64,000 bases of DNA, taken from Desulfotignum sp. (lineage in GTDB: Bacteria; Desulfobacterota; Desulfobacteria; Desulfobacterales; Desulfobacteraceae). The stretch covers positions 37,535 through 101,534 of the forward strand of contig JAGYOW010000006.1 of NCBI GenBank assembly GCA_018399285.1, written 5' to 3'. Shown here one piece after another: positions 61,602 to 64,000 of the stretch. The notes below the pieces were generated by a model. That model searched no databases. It saw only the letters and a program-made list of their open reading frames with translations, and was not told the origin of the DNA. How positions within the stretch are numbered: position 1 is the stretch's first letter; every line of letters starts with the position of its first letter. Both the position numbers and the translations under genes were made by a program.

Positions 61602-62861
61602 TCATGGTGCCGGCAGGATCCGGGGTTCAAATTCCAGGGTGGCAAAATAATCGATCATGGTTTCAGCCCGGCGGATCAGGGCAACACTGCCGTCTTTTTT
61701 CAGTATCAGTTCTTTAGGACGTAAATGACCGTTGTAATTGAATCCCATGGACTGGCCATGGGCCCCGGTATCGTGGATGACCACAAAATCACCTTCACAG
61801 GTTTCAGGCAATGGCCGCTGAATCGCAAATTTATCGTTGTTCTCGCACAACCCACCCACCACGTCCACCGGTCCGACTGCCGGCAGATGCTCTTTGCCGT
61901 GGATGTGAACATGGTGGTAGGCACCATATAACCCCGGCCGCATCAAAGCGGACATGGATGCATCCACGCCCACATAATTCCGATAAATCTTCTTGTGATT
62001 GATGACCGTGGTGACCAGAACCCCATGGGGGCCGGTGATAAAACGACCGCTTTCCATATACAGTCTGGGAACCCATCCGTTGGTTTTTTTGAATTGATCC
62101 AAAGATTGGATAACACCCTGTGCCATGGCGGTCAGATCAAAGGGGGTGTCATCGGGAGCGTAGGGAATGCCCAGTCCGCCACCGATGTTGATGAATTCAA
62201 ATTGGATGGACAATTTCTGGTGAAGGTGGGAAATGACATTTAAAAGCATGTCTGCGGTTTCCACCATATAAGTGTAATTCAATTCATTGGATGCCAGCAT
62301 GGTATGAATGCCAAACCGTTTGATACCCATCCGCACGGCAGTATCATAGGCGGTGTATAACTGGTCCCGGGTCAGCCCGTATTTGGCTTCCACCGGATTG
62401 CCGATGATATGATTGCCGGCTCTTTCAGGTCCGGGATTGTATCGGAAACAGATCAGTTCCGGAACCCCGGGCAGCTTTTGGATCAACGAGAGATCATCCA
62501 GGTTCAAAATAGACCCACCATGATCCATGGCGGTCTGAAACTGCTCTGTACAGGTATTGTTGGAAGTGAACATGATATCTTCGCCGGCGGATCCGATTTT
62601 TCTGGCCAGAACCAGTTCCGGAACCGAACTGCAGTCAAAGCCGAATCCATTTTGCTTGAGAAGCGTCATGACTGTCGGGTTCGGCAGCGCTTTGACCGCA
62701 AAATATTCTTTGAATCCTTTCAGGGGTGAGAATGCAGCGTTGAGACGGTCACAGGTGTCGCAGATTCCGGTTTCGTCATAAATATGAAACGGGGTGCCAA
62801 ACGTTTCAGCAATGTCCGGCAGCATCCGGGACAGTCTTTTTTTAAACGCGTCTGACATGGG
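61602..62861 (-). CDS. Diaminopimelate decarboxylase-like PLP enzyme (fold III)
   Basis: FHIYDETGICDTCDRLNAAFSPLKGFKEYFAVKALPNPTV; INIGGGLGIPY; GGLCENNDKFA. Confidence 0.88.
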   Translation of the reverse strand, partial: PMSDAFKKRLSRMLPDIAETFGTPFHIYDETGICDTCDRLNAAFSPLKGFKEYFAVKALPNPTVMTLLKQNGFGFDCSSVPELVLARKIGSAGEDIMFTSNNTCTEQFQTAMDHGGSILNLDDLSLIQKLPGVPELICFRYNPGPERAGNHIIGNPVEAKYGLTRDQLYTAYDTAVRMGIKRFGIHTMLASNELNYTYMVETADMLLNVISHLHQKLSIQFEFINIGGGLGIPYAPDDTPFDLTAMAQGVIQSLDQFKKTNGWVPRLYMESGRFITGPHGVLVTTVINHKKIYRNYVGVDASMSALMRPGLYGAYHHVHIHGKEHLPAVGPVDVVGGLCENNDKFAIQRPLPETCEGDFVVIHDTGAHGQSMGFNYNGHLRPKELILKKDGSVALIRRAETMIDYFATLEFEPRILPAP

Positions 62862-62936
62862 CATGGTTGATTTCCTTGAAAATAAATGGTTGGTGAATAT
62901 GTGTGGCCTGTGCAACTAAAATCTGGACAAAAAGCA

Positions 62937-63404
62937 TCAGGAAGTGATGTCAATAGCAATTTTGGCACTTTCTTTGAAAGTAGAAAGTGCAATACGGGTC
63001 CGGGTGGATGACACGGCCTGGATGTTGTTGATCCGGGTTAGTAAAAGGGATTCCAGCTCTCTGTTGTCCTTGACCCTGAGCTTGACCATCAGGCAGTCCT
63101 GTCCGGCCAGATAATGAACCTCCTGAACCTGGTCGATAGCGGCCAGGGCACGACCGATTTCAGGAAAATCGCCCGGGTCTGAAACGGTGATTTCTATAAA
63201 TACCACCATGGCACGATGAAACATGTCCGCATTGAGCCGGACTTCATATCCTTGAATCACCCCGGATGCCTCCAGTTTTTTGATGCGTTCCAGCACGGCG
63301 GAAGGTGCCATGCCGATGGTTCTGGCTACTTCGACATTGGGGATTCGTGCTTTTTTCTGCAGAATCTGCAGAATCTGTAAATCAATTTTATCCATGGGTG
63401 TCAT
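62937..63404 (-). CDS. Lrp/AsnC family regulator
   Basis: MDKIDLQILQILQKKARIPNVEVARTIGMAPSAVLERIKKLEASGVIQGY; RAM domain. Confidence 0.95.
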   Translation of the reverse strand: MTPMDKIDLQILQILQKKARIPNVEVARTIGMAPSAVLERIKKLEASGVIQGYEVRLNADMFHRAMVVFIEITVSDPGDFPEIGRALAAIDQVQEVHYLAGQDCLMVKLRVKDNRELESLLLTRINNIQAVSSTRTRIALSTFKESAKIAIDITS

Positions 63405-63740
63405 TCCATTATAACAGAGCTATTTTGTTAAATATGGGAAATAATATTTTTAATATATCCATTTGTCAAGAATAAATGATTTGTATTCAGATAATTAATA
63501 GAATAATATTCACATTGAACCGGGCTGGTCGATTCCATTGTTTTAATGATTAAAGGGATGTATTTCCAATACAAGATTGCAGGTAATCATTAAAGTGTAT
63601 ATCACAAAAATCTTTCTGCAGACAGGTATGGGATCATGATGATAACCGACAACACCATAAAGGTATTGGTGATGGATGCATTTTTCCAAATTGTCGATCA
63701 GATTCAAGAGATCAGATAATTCAAAAAATTAAAAAAAAGA

Positions 63741-63768
63741 GTTGACAACATCTGGAAAAGCATATAAA
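63741..63768 (+). promoter_or_regulatory. Likely sigma70-type promoter for tRNA genes
   Basis: TTGACA, ~15-16 nt, TATAAA upstream of tRNA-Lys. Confidence 0.5.
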
Positions 63769-63796
63769 TTCGCCTTTGTTTTTTGGGAGTGCCCTC

Positions 63797-63872
63797 GGGC
63801 CGTTAACTCAGTTGGCAGAGTATCTGCCTTTTAAGCAGAGAGTCGCTGGTTCGAATCCAGCACGGCCTACCA
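63797..63872 (+). tRNA. tRNA-Lys (TTT)
   Basis: Cloverleaf: GGGCCGT...CTTTTAA anticodon loop...GGTTCGAATCC...ACGGCCT-ACCA. Confidence 0.95.
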
Positions 63873-63874
63873 GA

Positions 63875-63952
63875 GTCCCCGTCGTCTAGTCAGGTCAAGG
63901 ACACCGGCCTTTCACGCCGGCAGCACCGGTTCAAATCCGGTCGGGGACGCCA
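63875..63952 (+). tRNA. tRNA-Glu (TTC)
   Basis: Cloverleaf: GTCCCCG...CTTTCAC anticodon loop...GGTTCAAATCC...CGGGGAC-GCCA. Confidence 0.95.
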
Positions 63953-63961
63953 TGTATATAA

Positions 63962-63988
63962 AGGGATTACTGACAGTCAGTAATCCCT
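63962..63988 (+). terminator. Rho-independent terminator after tRNA pair
   Basis: AGGGATTACTGAC-A-GTCAGTAATCCCT followed by GTTTTT. Confidence 0.85.
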
Positions 63989-64000
63989 GTTTTTATGGTT

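Noticed and set aside
1-64000. CRISPR arrays, rRNA operons, intact insertion sequences, prophage
   Set aside because: No regularly spaced repeats, rRNA signatures, transposase or phage structural genes recognised on reading the window.

Overview
Chromosomal window from what looks like a Desulfobacteraceae-type deltaproteobacterium (inferred from gene content and protein style; not verified). 1-9.0 kb: arsenic/redox island (arsC tail, ACR3, aldehyde:ferredoxin oxidoreductase remnant, DmeF-like CDF, MauE/DoxX-like, rhodanese, CcdA-like, thioredoxins, ArsP-type permease, ArsR). 10.9-17.1 kb: two-component signalling block. 17.1-23.4 kb: FMN-glutamate-synthase-like protein, E1 alpha/beta dehydrogenase, broken hydrolase, RnfB/FAD oxidoreductase. 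Then PPase, YhbY, molybdenum-cofactor genes, PyrR, RmuC, MltA, a TupBC-type ABC pair, phoU-phoB-phoR, siroheme/CcsA/HemA, DksA, a PHP-RNase III fusion, PBP1A, hisI-hisG, EngB, Era, DusB, MFS, Usp, acyl-CoA synthetase, CoA-transferase-GNAT, CutA, DAP-decarboxylase-like, Lrp, and tRNA-Lys/tRNA-Glu at the right end. The main discoveries are two genes that the ORF track truncates or misses because they contain an in-frame TGA that is best read as selenocysteine. (1) 55828-56019: a 63-codon single-TM protein ...LPKMGISTUMRDACQ..., with an 8-bp hairpin carrying an AGGU loop 16 nt after the UGA, closely resembling the E. coli fdhF SECIS. (2) complement(9185-9916): a DUF1573-type protein whose TGA falls exactly at the first Cys of the family CGC motif (VQTG-U-GCTAA). 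Other notable items: the PHP-RNase III fusion, a perfect 30-bp palindrome, an ABC ATPase lacking a recognisable signature motif, and patches of dense single-base indels that look like either consensus errors or very recent gene decay.
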